64,000 bases of DNA from a virus (IMGVR_UViG_3300042691_014285:1-64000), one strand, 5' to 3'; shown: positions 26,437 through 36,488, counted from the stretch's first letter. Translations and numbers: made by a program. Notes: generated from the sequence alone by a model not told the origin.

Positions 26437-29400
26437 TATCTGCCCACCAAATTCGTTTTATTGTTTTTGCTTTGTATTCTTTCTAATTGTATCATAACCT
26501 CTTGTGCTATTTGCTTAGGGTCTTTATCTGCACCGTTAATTGTAATGTTATTTGTAACAGGTCCAGAAGATGAGAAGTTCTTGTTTTCTTGTGCAGTAAG
26601 TACACGCTCACCCTTGTGAAGCTGTGCAATTTGATCTTCAGGAATGTATGGTGAACCAACTTCGTAAGATGGAAGTTTGTATTTAGCAAGACCGCCATTA
26701 GCAAAACGAGAACCTTTGGCAATTTGAATTTTTCTTTCTATGGCTTTTATTTCTTCTTTAGTAAGATCTGTTTTATATTGGTAATAACCCATTTCTTTTC
26801 TAATTGACTCTATATCTGGATTGCTGACAGTGCCTCCCATGAAACCGTACATATTCATTATGTTGAATGGATTTAATGAATGGCTGCCCTGCACATCGCC
26901 TAGGTGCCTGTCTAACCATGATGATTTACCACTTGGATTGCACATGTCGCAGTTTGCTGACTCACCTAGGTGCCCTTGAAAAGAGTGAATAATCTCATGC
27001 ATCGCTACGTCTTTTCCGCCAGCGGTGCTAAAAGGATTTAATCCCATCCAAGTGTCGCTCATTTTTGCTCTAGGCATGGTAATTGTGCCAGAATTCATTG
27101 CCCACCAGTTAGCAGGACCACCGCCTCGCTCTTCTCTTAGAGCATCTCCATCAAGAAATTGTATTGGAATAACTTTAGGGCCTGTATACTTGCTATATGC
27201 AGCTTTTGCAAGTATTTTTTCTCTATTTTCTGGCTTGATAACTCTAAACGGGACTCCTGTTAATCTTGTCAACTCATTTGCAGCCATATAGATAGAGGAT
27301 AGATTTCTTTTTCTATCTTCTTTTCCTTCAGAAGTGTAATCTTTTACATCCAGATAAACTGGCCTTAGTTTACCATAACCGCTGTCTCTTTGAGCCTTGT
27401 AGTATGGTGTACGAATGGAAGCAGGTGAGGTGCCATCATCAGGAGATACGGATTCAGGGACATAAGTGTCAAATCCAGCTCCTGTTTCTCTGGATTGAAA
27501 TCTTTGAACAACATTTTTTAGTACTGAAAATGCAGACAGTGGCGGGATCTTACCGCTAACTAATGTTTTTAATTGATTTAATGCAAACTTTGGAAGAGAT
27601 TCTGGTTTTTGGTTATCAGTAAACTTAGGAAGATATGGGTTCCAGTAATCCCAGTCTCTGGCCCACTCTGGCACTTGCTCACCTGTTCTCATTGCCATAT
27701 CATGTGGGGCTGTGTTTGATGGACCTGAAGTTGGAAACAGTTTCATTCCCATATCGTGTGGGGCTGATCTAGATGGAATTATTCCTCTCATCATATCGTA
27801 AGCATGCTGAGGTAAATTTGTTTTGTGCTTGTGTCCTACTGGACCAACACCGCCAGGGCTTCCTTTACCAAATTTTTGAATTAGTCCACCCTTAGCGTAT
27901 CCATCAAGTTGATCTTTAAATGATAGGTCTGAAAATCCTACAGCATGCCCAGACTGTCTTTTTCGTAATTCCAACTCTTTAGCTTTTTTAGCAAGTGCTG
28001 CTGCAGATGGTGTTTTTACTGGTGCTGGAACAACGCTTGCTGCCATTGGTTGAAATGGCGACCAATCTACTCCTGGTGCTGCTCCCGCTCTTAGTCTACC
28101 TATCAGATTTGCATAAGATTGTATTTCATCTGGATCAGTGAGATTAAATGATGCTATGGCTTCTTCTACCAATGGAATTTGTCTGTTAATTTCTTTTATA
28201 ATTGCATCATGGTATTCTGCTGGTGTCATTGATTGTGCAATTGGTGCTGTTGTTTCAGCAAACCATCTTTTTGCCCCGCCCTTTACACCTAGTAAATTAA
28301 TAGCAGCCTGCTCTTGCATTGATGGCATTGAGGTGGAAAGCTTTCTCATTCCAGAAGCTACATCGTATACTCCTGAAGTTCCTGAGTCAACAAGATTTTT
28401 TCCAGACAGGTTTGCTTTTTGTAAATCTTTATCTCCACGCCACAAAGATGCAACCAGTTGTGTTATATATTCACCCTGTGTAAATTCTCCAGATGGGTTT
28501 GCAAATTCTGGATTATAAGCAGACTTTAATGCTAGCAGTGTTCTTTTTGCTTTTGCATCTGAAGGATCCATTATTTTTATTAAATCTTGAATTGGTGTAG
28601 TTAGTCCAACTTTTCTTGAAATTACATTAGATCTAATTTCAGATAAACCAGATAAAGAATCTGTTACTGGCTTGACAAATTCTTTTGTTCCATCTGCACC
28701 CTCATATAGACCACCAATTCCTCTAACTGGAAAACTTTTACCAACTGTTGCTTCTAGTTGTTTTCCTAATTGTGTGATTGGAAGATCTTTAAAGATACCG
28801 TTTTTAATAGAGGCATCTATTGCTTTCATTGTTTGTTCAGATGCTCGTGCTTCTTCTAGTGCTTTTATTCCTCGTGGCATACCAAGGAATAAACCTCTAC
28901 TAGCACCCATTCCCATAAAGTTAAGTGGCAGCATGGATGCTCCTAGAGCGTCTCCACCTTTACCTTGTCCAGTAATAAGTCTTAATAGTTGTGCTGTTCC
29001 AAACATTTCAGCAGCTGGTGTATTTTTAGAATTAAATCCAGATACATATCTTTGGAACCAATTTTGTTTTTTACCATACTTTGGTCTTGATGCTAATCCG
29101 CCTTCTGCAAATCTACCCTTCATTTCAATAATCTTAGCTCGCATGGCAGTCTTAGATAAATCGCCAAGAATTTGACTTTCTACTTCACTTGCAGAACCCA
29201 TGCCAGCATCTACATACTTATACTTATCGTGTCTGCTATAACCAATAGTTCCATCACTACCTAGCCATGAGTATGCAGGTCCGTCAGAAACTTTTATTGG
29301 CTTAGTAAGTTTAGCAGCAGTCTTTGCTGCCCCACCCCTTCTAGCCATTTCATATGCATACTTAGCATAGGCAGTAGTACCTTTAGGAGGTGCTTGAATT

Positions 29401-32400
29401 AGCGTATTTGTAAGAGCGTCATGAGGGTGTGGATGTACGTAGCCACCGTCATGATAACCAATCATGTTTCCGCCACCGCCACCTAGTAGCCCGCCAAAAG
29501 CTGCAGATGCCCCAGAGCCAATTAATGGGGGAGTAATCTTATCAATACCCATTCCAGGACCACTAGACTTTCTTAGTTGCTCTGCTAGCTGATGCCAGTA
29601 ATCAGAGAACTGACCTACCTTTCCACTAAATGGAAGTCCTGGTATCTCTACTCCGCCCCATGGATCTTTGCCAGCATTATTAAATATAGGCTTTCCATTT
29701 TTATCAAAGCCAATCGGAGAGCCCTGATATAGTCTTTCTAATTCTCCCCAGTATCTTCCATATGGACTTCCAGTAGGCTGGTTATTAGAGTCATAGCTTC
29801 TTGCTGGCTTTTTCCACCAAGGATGGACTGCTCCGCCCTTTGCAAACTTTCCAGCATTCAATGCATCCATTACTCCTGTGCCATACTTCTTTACAGAAGA
29901 AGCTTTGACAACATACTCTCCATCTGAAAGCATTGCTGGAATAGAGTCAGATGTTGCAGTTCCTGGACCCTTTACTTTTCCACCAGGCTTGAAGTGCTTT
30001 ATGTATCCACCTTCTGCTAATTTTTGTGGCTTACCCATTCTAATAAAGTCACCATTTTTTACAACTTTCCACTTATATGTAAGTCCATCTGCACCAATTG
30101 TACTAACAACAATAAAGTCTGTAGCTTTCTTTAAACGATCAAGATCTGTTTGGATTTGACTTCTAACGTATTTTTCAAATTCATCTCTAGTTTTTCCTGT
30201 TACTTGTGATGTATCCCACCACTGTTTGCTATCATTCCATGCTACTTTTGGATCAAGGTCTGCAGCTGTGACAGGAATAGCTGCATCTGCAGTTGTTGCA
30301 CCCGCAGGCCATATCTTTGGTTTATTTTGTTCAACCCAAGCTTTTCTGCTTGCTGCACTTACATCTACTGGAACCGCAGTAGAAGAGTTTGTGCCTGATT
30401 GTGTTGTATCAAATGTTATAGAACCAATAGCTGCAACAATGCTTGCTGCGTTAGCAGCTGCATCTGCAGATGCATCATTAATAGCAGATACAACATCGTC
30501 AGACATTGCTTGAATTGCATCTATTTGGGCTTGCAGTGCATCAGATTTTGCTTGTAGGTCTGATATTGTTTTTTCTTTATTAAATTCTACTGTATTGTTT
30601 TGTTTTTCTTGTAAAAGGCTTGCAGCTTCAATATACTTTCCTCTAATTTTAGCTTCAAGAATTTGCTGATCAAGGTCTTGTTGTTTTTGTGTATACTCAG
30701 ATTGTTTTTTTAACTCATCTGTTATTGCTTGTTCTTTCTTTATTTCATCATCAATAATTTTCTTTTTTGCTTTAAGAAGTTTAATTTGTTCTTTTGTAGA
30801 TTTTACTTGAGCATCAGCTAACTCTTTGTATTTTTTTGTTACGCTTCCTGAATTTGTTTTTTCCCATATTTTTGGATCATTTAAAAAATCAAGGGCTGCC
30901 TTAGCTAAATCTTTTCCTTGTGTTGCTGGATTAATTTTTGCTTCAAACCCTTTTCCTACTGCAGCCATAATTAATCCTGTTTGCTCTAACGTTATTCCGT
31001 TTACTCTCTTTAGTGCTTGAATTGCTTGAGCTGCCTGCAAGTTTCCTACTTGAATGTATGCATAATATAGTGCACCCAAACCTTCTGCTGCAGAAAGACC
31101 AGATTGTGCAACACCATCTAAAATAACATCTAGTTGCTGTAAAGATGATGCATTTGCTGCTGCAGCCATTACTTGCGTTAATGCTGTTCCTAATGTTAGA
31201 GAGCTTCCTGATGCATCTTTTAGTGTTTGCACAACTGCTTCAGTTTGACTTTTTAAATTCATAAAATTAGATCCAACCATAGCAACCTTACCACTAGATG
31301 CTAAGATTAAATCAAAAGTTTTTTGTGCTTGATCTGGTTTAATTTGACCCAGAGCAACTTGTGTTGTAACAAAAGCTTGGGCAATTTTATTAATTTTTTC
31401 TGGAGATGATTCTTCTGTTAAACCAGTTATAAGATCTCTTAAAGGATTTCCTTCTGGCAGCTGGCTAACCATTTCATTAAATCTAGCAAGCTCATCTGTT
31501 GTATATCCAAATGCTTTGCCAATATTTTCTAAGCTACCGCCTACAATTCCAAGAGATACACCAAAGTTACTTATAGAAGTATCTACATTAACTATTTCAT
31601 TACCAAAATATGCAGCTATATCAGCACTAGATTTGAATGCTGCTTCTGTCATTGCTTTTTGAATTCTTTGTTTTTCAATTAATTCACTTATTGCAGATGA
31701 TACAAGACCTATTGCTGCACCAGCTGCAGCTCCCCAAGGACCAAATAGCATACCCATGCTTGCACCAGTCATTGTTGACTGTATTAGATTTTTACCAGCA
31801 AAATCAGGCGCTGCACTAAGAGCCATATTAGCACCCATAAGTCCTACGCTGCCTTGAACGCCACCGAACTTAGCTCCAACTTTTTTAATGTTTGCGTATT
31901 TTGCTTTTCTTGCACGCTGATTTTTTAGTTTCTTTTTTTCCTTCTCAGACATACCGACCATTGGAAGAAGGGTTGTTCCTGATGGCATGCTTGGTCCTAT
32001 TGGAGCAGGGCCCTGTTCTCTTGTTGCAATGCGACGAGCCTTACCACTTTGAGTTGATTTTTCTTTTGTTTTATTTATTGCTTCTTCTTTTGCTGTTTGA
32101 TATGCAATACCATCTTCTTTACCGTGGGTAGCAGCCAATCGGTGGGGGCTTCCTCTGTCTAGGCTTGCCTCATAAGGATCTTTTGTTGATGCCTTAACTC
32201 CCTTTGTATACTCTGTGCCATCTTTAGATCCACGTTTAAATAAAGATTTAATTCTACCTCTGTCGTCATAGTAGTCGTCTCTAACTGATGCATCTACAAC
32301 AGCACTTTGATTTCTTTTAACTCTTTTACCTGAAAGCCCCATAAATGATTTTCCTGAACCAAACACTGCAGCATCCGATGGAACTTGTTGCCCTGGTTTA

Positions 32401-35393
32401 TAAGGAGTGCCGAATTGAACTTGGCCCTTTGCCATATCTCTTGGAACTGCATTAAGCTGTGTTCTATTAAATACATTAGTCTTTGTATTTTTTTCGTCAT
32501 AGCCAGCAACTGCGCCCATTTCTTTTAGCAATGTTGCTTTGTATGCTGCCTCTTTTATTTTTCTTTTTTCTAAATCTGTTTTTGCTTCTTTTACAAGTTG
32601 TAGTGTTGCTTTTTCTGCTTCTGCAATTTTTTGTTTTGCCAAGGTAGATGCCTCTTCTGCAGACAAACCTTTTTGCATTAATGTATACTCTAATGCTTGA
32701 GTAGATTTCATTTTTGTAAAATCTGCTTTTTTAGCTTCAACTTCTTGTTGAGACAGACCAACTAAGCTTTTTTCTAAATCTAGTTGTTCTTGAACTAATA
32801 TTTTTGCTTGTTCTTTTTGCGCCCTAGTATTATCTGTTTCATTTTTAGATGGTTTATCAATATAGGCTTGAGCTTTTTTACTTGCTTCTTGCGCTTGTTC
32901 AAATGTTATTGGTTCTCCTGCAATGCCAGCGGAATTTAACATAAAGTTTCTATCAGCAGATGTTTTAGTTGTTGTTCCAGCAAATTCACCAGTTCCGATT
33001 GCTGTTACATCTTCAATATTATTTTCTAATAAGCTACTAGACAGACTTCTAAGAGATGTTTCAATAGTTCTACTTACTGTTACCATTCCATCGGCTGTTG
33101 TGGACAATCTTTGAATACTAACACCAACATCTGGCAAAACTGACAAAACTCTTTGCATTGTTGGGTCTGACAGTGTTGTAGTTAATTGTGCTGGAGTAAA
33201 TCCCTCTATGTGGCTTGCTACTGTTTTGGCACCTGGCTTTCCAACAGAATACCCAGGAATATTGTCTGCAATCATTCCATTAATGAGTCCACCATACTTC
33301 TTGCTCATCTTTGTTGGAATTACTGTTTCTCCAGGCATGAGTAGTGATAGCTCTGTGTCTTTATTTCCTGTACCGCCAACTACTGCAGGCTTTCCATTTG
33401 CTCTCTTTGTAACTGGTGCTCTTTTAAATGGAACCTTGGTTGGCATTAATTGTGCCTGTGCTGCAACTGCTCTGTAATATGCTCTTGTTAGTGCATCAAC
33501 TGCTGAAGCTTCTACAGTAAAGGTTTGTGCAAGATTTTTGTGCACTTGATCAAGAGATGCTGCAACCGCTGCTGCATTTCTTTGCTCAAGAGTCATATAC
33601 TTAACTTCAGTACCTAGCGTTGCACTAGACTTACCAGCTTTATTAAAAATACTTTTTAGGAATGTAAAGCCTTTAATTATATTTGCTAAACCGTTTGCAA
33701 GCAAACCAAATGTCATTAATAATACTGGACCAAGGCCTGCAACTATTGCTGTTAATGTAACAATAACCTTTTTTGTTCCATCTCCAAGATTATTAAACTT
33801 ATCTAAAATTTTTGTAACAAACTCAGCAATTGGTGTTACTGCTTTTAAAAACTCTTCTCCTACTGGAACTAATGATAGCTTAAGATTTTCAATAGATGCT
33901 TTAAATTTGTTCATTGCAGACTCTGAAGTCATTCCTAATTCTTTTTCTGACAATGCTGCAAGTTCTTGAATTGATGATCCAGCTAGGTCAAGTACACGTG
34001 ATGCCTGAGTTCCTTCTTTTGTTACGTTTGCAAATAAAGTAGATAGACGAGCAAACTGAAACTTACCAAACATTTGTTCAATTGCTTGTGCTCTATTTAG
34101 TGGATCAAGTTGATTTAATGCTGTTGCAAAGTCAATAACTGTTTTCTTTAAGTCACCCTTATTGTCTACAACAATCTTTTTTATATTAATACCAAGACTG
34201 TTAAGCATTGCTGCTGCTTTTCCAGTTGGGTTAATCATAGAAGCAAGACCAGACTTGAGTGCGTTAGCACCTTCTGATGCGTTTATTCCACCTTCCTTCA
34301 TTGCAGTCATAAAGAATGCTAAATCCTTAACATCTCCGCCAAGCTGTTGAATAACTGGTGCTGCCTTTGGAATTGCAGTTGACATGTCATCAAGTGATAA
34401 AACAGTTTGGTTTTCTACTGCGTTAAGAAAGTCAATATTCGTTGCTAAATCTTGAGATGACATTGAGAATGCATTTTGCAATGCAATGGTAGTTTCAAGT
34501 GCCTTTTGGCTTTCAACTTGTCCTAAAACAGAAAGCTTGGTTGCTGCTGCTGTTTGTCTTTGAAGGTCAACTCCTTTAAAACCTGCTGCTGCAGCTTCTG
34601 CTGCTAAACCTACTGTATCTTTTACTGCGATGCCATACTTTGTAAACTCTTTTCCAAGAGCCTTTATTTCTTCTAATGCTGCAGTACTTTCTGTCGTTGA
34701 TGTAAATAGATCACCATATACCTTTTTAAAACGTATTGCCTGAGTTTCCATATCCATAAATGTTTTAGCAGCTGCTGCTCCAACAGCCATTAATGGAATT
34801 GTAAAACCAACCATAAGCTGACGGCCAGCCCATTGTGTATTTTTACCAAAGTTTAAAAGATTAGTTGATCCTTGCTTTAACAGCTGATTAAGAATTGCCT
34901 GCTTTTCAGCAGCAATCATTGTCTTTGTTGCAAGATCATTCATATCAAGAGATAGAGGTCTTACGGCAATTGCCTTCATTGCACCGCTAGCATCACGGCC
35001 CATCTTAATATATTGTGTTTGAAGGTCTTTTACATTTTCTCTTGCTACTTTGTTTATTGTATCAAACTCAGTTTTAAATAGTTTTCCAAAAGTTTTTGAT
35101 GCCCCACCAGCATATCTAAAATATTCTTTCATGGAGAACTTGTTTTTTTCTAAAGAGCTTGTAAAAGATTCTGTGGTTGTTTTGATTGTTCTCATTTGGG
35201 CAGAGAACTGGCCTGTAGCATTAATTGAGTTAATTAAGTTTTGCTGCATTTGGGCAGTGACTGCATTTGCTGCAGCACCGCCTTTTGCCATTGAGGTATG
35301 AAAGGCTGATATCTGTCTTTGTAAGTTTTTGATACTGGCTAGTGCTTCAGTAGTATCAATACTTACTTTAATATTAGACTGAACATCAGCCAT
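26436..35393 (-). CDS. Tape measure protein with embedded enzyme-like domains
   Basis: 2985 residues, setting tail length. The N-terminal 600 residues match TP901-type tape measures (AAEAAAAGFKGVDLQ, MKEGGINASEGANALKSGL, LSLVPVGEEFLK) with hydrophobic helices near 190-215 and 550-590. Three GExV-type linkers appear near residues 686 (PGETVIPTK), 1830 (SDGEYVVKASSVKKYG) and 2931 (KGERVLTAQEN). A coiled-coil part lies near 1500-1640. Two globular inserts are described separately: a kinase-fold-like domain (about 2200-2470) and a metzincin-like protease (about 2690-2880). If all of it were extended helix, at about 0.15 nm per residue, the tail would be near 450 nm; the globular parts lower that. 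GAGGTG precedes the ATG. Confidence 0.93.
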   Translation of the reverse strand: MADVQSNIKVSIDTTEALASIKNLQRQISAFHTSMAKGGAAANAVTAQMQQNLINSINATGQFSAQMRTIKTTTESFTSSLEKNKFSMKEYFRYAGGASKTFGKLFKTEFDTINKVARENVKDLQTQYIKMGRDASGAMKAIAVRPLSLDMNDLATKTMIAAEKQAILNQLLKQGSTNLLNFGKNTQWAGRQLMVGFTIPLMAVGAAAAKTFMDMETQAIRFKKVYGDLFTSTTESTAALEEIKALGKEFTKYGIAVKDTVGLAAEAAAAGFKGVDLQRQTAAATKLSVLGQVESQKALETTIALQNAFSMSSQDLATNIDFLNAVENQTVLSLDDMSTAIPKAAPVIQQLGGDVKDLAFFMTAMKEGGINASEGANALKSGLASMINPTGKAAAMLNSLGINIKKIVVDNKGDLKKTVIDFATALNQLDPLNRAQAIEQMFGKFQFARLSTLFANVTKEGTQASRVLDLAGSSIQELAALSEKELGMTSESAMNKFKASIENLKLSLVPVGEEFLKAVTPIAEFVTKILDKFNNLGDGTKKVIVTLTAIVAGLGPVLLMTFGLLANGLANIIKGFTFLKSIFNKAGKSSATLGTEVKYMTLEQRNAAAVAASLDQVHKNLAQTFTVEASAVDALTRAYYRAVAAQAQLMPTKVPFKRAPVTKRANGKPAVVGGTGNKDTELSLLMPGETVIPTKMSKKYGGLINGMIADNIPGYSVGKPGAKTVASHIEGFTPAQLTTTLSDPTMQRVLSVLPDVGVSIQRLSTTADGMVTVSRTIETSLRSLSSSLLENNIEDVTAIGTGEFAGTTTKTSADRNFMLNSAGIAGEPITFEQAQEASKKAQAYIDKPSKNETDNTRAQKEQAKILVQEQLDLEKSLVGLSQQEVEAKKADFTKMKSTQALEYTLMQKGLSAEEASTLAKQKIAEAEKATLQLVKEAKTDLEKRKIKEAAYKATLLKEMGAVAGYDEKNTKTNVFNRTQLNAVPRDMAKGQVQFGTPYKPGQQVPSDAAVFGSGKSFMGLSGKRVKRNQSAVVDASVRDDYYDDRGRIKSLFKRGSKDGTEYTKGVKASTKDPYEASLDRGSPHRLAATHGKEDGIAYQTAKEEAINKTKEKSTQSGKARRIATREQGPAPIGPSMPSGTTLLPMVGMSEKEKKKLKNQRARKAKYANIKKVGAKFGGVQGSVGLMGANMALSAAPDFAGKNLIQSTMTGASMGMLFGPWGAAAGAAIGLVSSAISELIEKQRIQKAMTEAAFKSSADIAAYFGNEIVNVDTSISNFGVSLGIVGGSLENIGKAFGYTTDELARFNEMVSQLPEGNPLRDLITGLTEESSPEKINKIAQAFVTTQVALGQIKPDQAQKTFDLILASSGKVAMVGSNFMNLKSQTEAVVQTLKDASGSSLTLGTALTQVMAAAANASSLQQLDVILDGVAQSGLSAAEGLGALYYAYIQVGNLQAAQAIQALKRVNGITLEQTGLIMAAVGKGFEAKINPATQGKDLAKAALDFLNDPKIWEKTNSGSVTKKYKELADAQVKSTKEQIKLLKAKKKIIDDEIKKEQAITDELKKQSEYTQKQQDLDQQILEAKIRGKYIEAASLLQEKQNNTVEFNKEKTISDLQAKSDALQAQIDAIQAMSDDVVSAINDASADAAANAASIVAAIGSITFDTTQSGTNSSTAVPVDVSAASRKAWVEQNKPKIWPAGATTADAAIPVTAADLDPKVAWNDSKQWWDTSQVTGKTRDEFEKYVRSQIQTDLDRLKKATDFIVVSTIGADGLTYKWKVVKNGDFIRMGKPQKLAEGGYIKHFKPGGKVKGPGTATSDSIPAMLSDGEYVVKASSVKKYGTGVMDALNAGKFAKGGAVHPWWKKPARSYDSNNQPTGSPYGRYWGELERLYQGSPIGFDKNGKPIFNNAGKDPWGGVEIPGLPFSGKVGQFSDYWHQLAEQLRKSSGPGMGIDKITPPLIGSGASAAFGGLLGGGGGNMIGYHDGGYVHPHPHDALTNTLIQAPPKGTTAYAKYAYEMARRGGAAKTAAKLTKPIKVSDGPAYSWLGSDGTIGYSRHDKYKYVDAGMGSASEVESQILGDLSKTAMRAKIIEMKGRFAEGGLASRPKYGKKQNWFQRYVSGFNSKNTPAAEMFGTAQLLRLITGQGKGGDALGASMLPLNFMGMGASRGLFLGMPRGIKALEEARASEQTMKAIDASIKNGIFKDLPITQLGKQLEATVGKSFPVRGIGGLYEGADGTKEFVKPVTDSLSGLSEIRSNVISRKVGLTTPIQDLIKIMDPSDAKAKRTLLALKSAYNPEFANPSGEFTQGEYITQLVASLWRGDKDLQKANLSGKNLVDSGTSGVYDVASGMRKLSTSMPSMQEQAAINLLGVKGGAKRWFAETTAPIAQSMTPAEYHDAIIKEINRQIPLVEEAIASFNLTDPDEIQSYANLIGRLRAGAAPGVDWSPFQPMAASVVPAPVKTPSAAALAKKAKELELRKRQSGHAVGFSDLSFKDQLDGYAKGGLIQKFGKGSPGGVGPVGHKHKTNLPQHAYDMMRGIIPSRSAPHDMGMKLFPTSGPSNTAPHDMAMRTGEQVPEWARDWDYWNPYLPKFTDNQKPESLPKFALNQLKTLVSGKIPPLSAFSVLKNVVQRFQSRETGAGFDTYVPESVSPDDGTSPASIRTPYYKAQRDSGYGKLRPVYLDVKDYTSEGKEDRKRNLSSIYMAANELTRLTGVPFRVIKPENREKILAKAAYSKYTGPKVIPIQFLDGDALREERGGGPANWWAMNSGTITMPRAKMSDTWMGLNPFSTAGGKDVAMHEIIHSFQGHLGESANCDMCNPSGKSSWLDRHLGDVQGSHSLNPFNIMNMYGFMGGTVSNPDIESIRKEMGYYQYKTDLTKEEIKAIERKIQIAKGSRFANGGLAKYKLPSYEVGSPYIPEDQIAQLHKGERVLTAQENKNFSSSGPVTNNITINGADKDPKQIAQEVMIQLERIQSKNNKTNLVGR
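26756..27326 (-). other. Metzincin-like zinc protease domain inside the tape measure
   Basis: Tape measure residues about 2690-2880. HEIIHSFQGH begins at H2799 (zinc ligands H2799 and H2803, base E2800, possible third ligand H2808). A strand-rich lead-in comes before it (VIPIQFLDGDAL, AMNSGTITMPRA), and NIMNMYGF follows about 45 residues later like a Met-turn. The third His is one residue closer than in the classic HExxHxxGxxH. The domain could cut host cell-wall peptide or the tape measure itself at DNA injection; that role is inferred. Confidence 0.65.
27986..28795 (-). other. Kinase-fold-like domain inside the tape measure
   Basis: Tape measure residues about 2200-2470. Key positions fall in kinase order: a Gly-rich start GGLYEGADG, K2241 in EFVKPV, E2252 in SEIRSN, then D2323-L-Q-K-A-N2328, which copies the DLKxxN catalytic loop, and D2344 in VYDVASG at the DFG place. 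The layout resembles the HipA-like/polyvalent-protein kinase domains seen in some phage proteins. Activity is not shown by sequence alone; it could be a degenerate fold. Confidence 0.5.
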
Positions 35394-35419
35394 TCAATAC
35401 ACCTCTTTATTTAGTTATA

Positions 35420-35743
35420 TTATTCTTCAGTATTAAAAATTGATGCTGCTTCAGAAAGTTTAATTCCTGATGCTGTTTCAACAATCTCATATACTGTAGG
35501 CAAGTCAATATTATCCTCAAGCGCAGCAATGTCAGTTGCTAGCTCTGGCTTATATTGTTCCATTGCGATTAGTACACACTCCATTAGTAGATTGATTGAT
35601 TTATCATTATCTTCTACTACTGCTGCAATACCCTCAAACTTTTTCATAAACTTTCGTAAAAGTGAAATCTTAAGCGGTCTTAAGGTTATCTCTGTACCAT
35701 CAATTAATTTGACTTTATGCGCTTCATGCACAGTTGTTGCCAT
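35420..35743 (-). CDS. Second tail assembly chaperone (short paralogue)
   Basis: 107 residues. It matches the first 110 residues of the next gene upstream (35772-36488): both begin MAT, share DGTEI, PLKI..LR.FM, LLEC, IAM.QY.P and LEDNIDLPTV.EI. It therefore looks like a gpG-type tail chaperone duplicated without the C-terminal part. It lies directly upstream of the tape measure, with GGGAGG before its ATG and a TGGTATAAT motif overlapping the end of its paralogue. Confidence 0.7.
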   Translation of the reverse strand: MATTVHEAHKVKLIDGTEITLRPLKISLLRKFMKKFEGIAAVVEDNDKSINLLMECVLIAMEQYKPELATDIAALEDNIDLPTVYEIVETASGIKLSEAASIFNTEE

Positions 35744-35770
35744 ATTGATCCCTCCCTTGGGTTTAGATTA

Positions 35771-35779
35771 ATTATACCA
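35771..35779 (-). promoter_or_regulatory. Extended -10 promoter motif
   Basis: Minus strand TGGTATAAT; it overlaps the last two codons and stop (ATG GTA TAA) of the longer chaperone gene. The leader to the ATG at 35743 holds GGGAGG. Because it falls in coding sequence it could be fortuitous, but it fits the genome-wide pattern. Confidence 0.4.
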
Positions 35780-36488
35780 TGAGAGAGGGGTCTCTTGCGT
35801 CTTCATAATCAAGACCCATGCCAATTCCAAATCCTACTCTTTGAGCATTTTGTCCTTGCAGTGCTAATATGTCATTACTATCATTTGTTGCTCCACCGCT
35901 AAATACTCTAGCCTTTAAATCTTCCCATTCTTTTTGACCTTTTTCAGGTTCAGATCCGCCTTCTAAATCAATACCTTGAATTGATGCAAAGAATTTCTTT
36001 TCTTGATAGTCTAATTCTCTTTTACTTGCTATTATTGATAATAGTTCAGACAATGATATTGATGATTCTAGCTCACTGTAATCTTTCCATATACCCAGCA
36101 AAAATACCTCTGATTCAAGTTTTGCTAAATCAAAGTCTTCCCATGTTGGACCAGCCTCACTACTTTGGGCCTGAGTCTTTATGCTTTCTTCTGAATCTTC
36201 ACCTATTTTTATATTTGCAGCAACCTCTAAAATTTCATGTACTGTTGGTAAATCTATGTTATCTTCAAGATCTTCTAGGTTTTTAGATATTTGAGGATAG
36301 TATTGTTTCATTGCAATTCTTGCACACTCTAATAAAACCATCATTGATTCATCGTCATTTTGTGCATACTTTATTTTATTAAATACATCCATAAACTCTC
36401 TAAGATACTTAATCTTAAGAGGCATTATTTCTATTTCTGTACCGTCAAATAAATAGATGTTTTTTGTTTTATATATTGATGTTGCCAT
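35772..36488 (-). CDS. Tail assembly chaperone, G and T parts in one frame
   Basis: 238 residues. Residues 1-110 are the gpG-like part, shared with the short paralogue. Residues about 125-238 (TWEDFDLAKLESEVFLLGIW, SLSELLSIIASKRELDY, GLDYEDARDPSL) look like the T-type extension that many siphoviruses make by a programmed -1 frameshift. Here both parts are in one open frame, so no frameshift is needed. Place between tail tube and tape measure is standard. No clear ribosome site precedes the ATG; see the promoter note at 36498. Confidence 0.75.
   Translation of the reverse strand: MATSIYKTKNIYLFDGTEIEIMPLKIKYLREFMDVFNKIKYAQNDDESMMVLLECARIAMKQYYPQISKNLEDLEDNIDLPTVHEILEVAANIKIGEDSEESIKTQAQSSEAGPTWEDFDLAKLESEVFLLGIWKDYSELESSISLSELLSIIASKRELDYQEKKFFASIQGIDLEGGSEPEKGQKEWEDLKARVFSGGATNDSNDILALQGQNAQRVGFGIGMGLDYEDARDPSLMV

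Noticed and set aside
28138-29175. Plus-strand frames opposite the tape measure
   Set aside because: Long antisense frames arise from the composition of the tape measure; they lack start signals and recognisable domains.
35420-35793. Programmed -1 frameshift between the two chaperone genes
   Set aside because: The long protein already holds the T-like part in frame, and the second gene has its own start codon and ribosome site.
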